6,354 bases of DNA from an uncultured Collinsella sp. (GTDB lineage: Bacteria > Actinomycetota > Coriobacteriia > Coriobacteriales > Coriobacteriaceae), in contig URWZ01000100.1 in the NCBI GenBank assembly GCA_900551625.1, positions 1 to 6,354 of the forward strand. Reading direction: 5' to 3'. Below the pieces are notes generated by a model. That model worked only from the letters and a program-made list of their open reading frames with translations, was not told the origin of the DNA and did not search any database. Below are positions 5,491 through 6,354 of the stretch, piece by piece; within the stretch, counting starts at the first letter, position 1; every line of letters begins with the position of its first letter. Made by a program: the position numbers and the translations under genes.

Positions 5491-6354
5491 ATGGATACTG
5501 TTCTGAGCGTTCTCTCCTCAGTCTTTTGGGGCCTTTTGATGCTATCCGTCCTCGTGTTTCTGCATGAGGGCGGCCACTTTTTGGCGGCCCGTGCGTGCGG
5601 CGTGCGCGTCACCGAGTTTTTCTTAGGCCTACCGTGCCGCTTTGACATTCATCGTACGTCGCGTCGCATCGGTACCAAGTTTGGCGTGACGCCGCTGCTG
5701 CTGGGTGGCTATGCCGCTATCTGCGGTATGGACCCGACCGATGTCTCGTGCGCCGACCGTGTGCTTGCGGCGATCTATCGTCATGGTCGCGTTTCGGTTG
5801 CAGACCTTTCCGTCGAGCTGGAACTGCCCGAGGAGGATGTTCTCGAGGCTTGTGCCTTGCTTTTGGGCTGGGGTTCCATTGCGCCTTGGTACGAGGAAGG
5901 GGAGAAGCCTTCACCCAGCTATTATCCGGTTAGGTACCAGACGCTGCCGCGCGATGCTGCAGGATATACCACCTTTGACGGCCGCAAGTTCGATCGAGAG
6001 CATGCGACTGCCGAGGGCGATGTGTGGGAGCTGCCGGTCACTGCTTCGGAGTTCTTCGAGCAGGAGCGTTCGCATACCTATCTGGGCCAGGGTTTTCTCA
6101 AGCGTGCCTTTATGCTGCTCGCGGGCATTCTCGTCAATATCCTGACGGGCTTTTTGCTGCTTATGAGCATCTACTCTATCGCCGGCGTATCGGTGCCGGT
6201 CGATAGCAATGTGATCGGTCAGGTTGAAGAAGGCTCTATAGCCGCCAAGGCGGGCATTGAGGCCGGCGACGCAATTCTTAGTGTCGATGGCGTGTCCTGC
6301 TCCAGCTGGATGGATGTGTATGATGCCATCGGCAAGGCTGCCGGTCAGGACGAT
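5491..6354 (+). CDS. rseP: RseP-type site-2 zinc metalloprotease (M50), 5' part
   Basis: This frame stays open for 288 codons to the window end, so the C-terminus is cut off. Family members cleave membrane proteins within the bilayer, often in envelope signalling. TM1 is about 8-24 and leads into the zinc motif HEGGH (25-29; His25, Glu26, His29), then ARACGVRVTEFFLG and LLGGY (70-74). TM2 is about 206-232 and contains AGILVN (211-216), where most relatives have AGPxxN. A PDZ domain begins near 241 (VIGQVEEGSIAAKAGIEAGD). Between GGY and TM2 lies an unusual segment of about 110 residues. Residues 86-133 read like a helix-turn-helix/winged helix, and the rest is acidic and aromatic. The ATG at 5491 is chosen because His25 is then as far from the start as in E. 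coli RseP (His22). The nearest Shine-Dalgarno-like AAGGA (5472-5476) is 14 nt away, a poor spacing. The second catalytic Asp motif should lie beyond the window. Confidence 0.9.
   Translation, partial: MDTVLSVLSSVFWGLLMLSVLVFLHEGGHFLAARACGVRVTEFFLGLPCRFDIHRTSRRIGTKFGVTPLLLGGYAAICGMDPTDVSCADRVLAAIYRHGRVSVADLSVELELPEEDVLEACALLLGWGSIAPWYEEGEKPSPSYYPVRYQTLPRDAAGYTTFDGRKFDREHATAEGDVWELPVTASEFFEQERSHTYLGQGFLKRAFMLLAGILVNILTGFLLLMSIYSIAGVSVPVDSNVIGQVEEGSIAAKAGIEAGDAILSVDGVSCSSWMDVYDAIGKAAGQDD
5746..5889 (+). other. HTH/winged-helix-like segment inside RseP
   Basis: RseP residues 86-133 read as three helices. The first is VLAAIYRHG, the second ADLSVELEL after a short Arg-Val-Ser-Val step, and the third PEEDVLEACALLLGWGSI, ending in a G-x-I turn like the wing entry of many winged helices. 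This resembles the pattern 'gR(v/t)sv-aeLa-lgl-eeeVleal-L-gI'. It lies in the cytoplasmic-side stretch between the zinc motif and TM2. No DNA-binding or protein-binding role can be shown from sequence; a fold search is needed. Confidence 0.5.

Noticed and set aside
5539..5541. Internal ATG as an alternative rseP start.
   Set aside because: It would delete most of the first membrane segment that carries the zinc motif; the ATG at 5491 gives the family's normal distance to HExxH.

Overview
The window is a GC-rich bacterial chromosome fragment carrying the widely conserved rpsB-tsf-pyrH-frr-uppS-cdsA-dxr-rseP cluster. All genes are on the + strand and tightly packed. The gene order, GC-rich codon use, TTG/GTG starts and overall protein look suggest an actinobacterium of the class Coriobacteriia, most likely Collinsella or a near relative. 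That placement is inference from memory of the families, not a database match.

Layout. Positions 1-48 are not genomic: they read as the 3' end of the Illumina P5 adapter, an i5 index, the Nextera read-1 sequence and the Tn5 mosaic end. The genome begins at 49, inside the 3' end of rpsB (ribosomal protein S2). tsf (EF-Ts) follows and ends at a strong intrinsic terminator (1236-1270), which closes the rpsB-tsf translation unit. A short gap holds a likely extended -10 promoter and a strong ribosome binding site for pyrH, which starts with TTG. From pyrH on, the genes are separated by 1-2 nt or overlap by 1 nt: pyrH (UMP kinase), frr (ribosome recycling factor), uppS (undecaprenyl diphosphate synthase), cdsA (CDP-diglyceride synthase) and dxr (DXP reductoisomerase). 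A 23-nt gap then precedes rseP (site-2 protease), which runs off the right end.

How the genes work together. rpsB, tsf and frr serve translation. pyrH makes UDP for nucleotide and cell-wall precursor synthesis. dxr makes MEP for isoprenoids, uppS turns isoprenyl diphosphates into the C55 carrier for peptidoglycan, and cdsA makes CDP-diacylglycerol for phospholipids. rseP is an intramembrane protease, usually tied to envelope signalling or membrane-protein turnover. The second unit therefore joins envelope building to translation recycling.

This is mostly an ordinary core region. The points worth a second look are: (1) the adapter remnant, which gives rpsB a false N-terminus; (2) a textbook terminator-shaped hairpin plus T5 inside the first codons of uppS; (3) a roughly 100-residue insert in RseP that looks like a winged-helix/HTH fold, next to an altered AGP motif; (4) an HP-to-QR change in a conserved DXR motif; (5) a 15-nt tandem repeat encoding a Lys/Pro-rich tail on CdsA. 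I see no tRNA, rRNA, CRISPR array, mobile element or attachment site.
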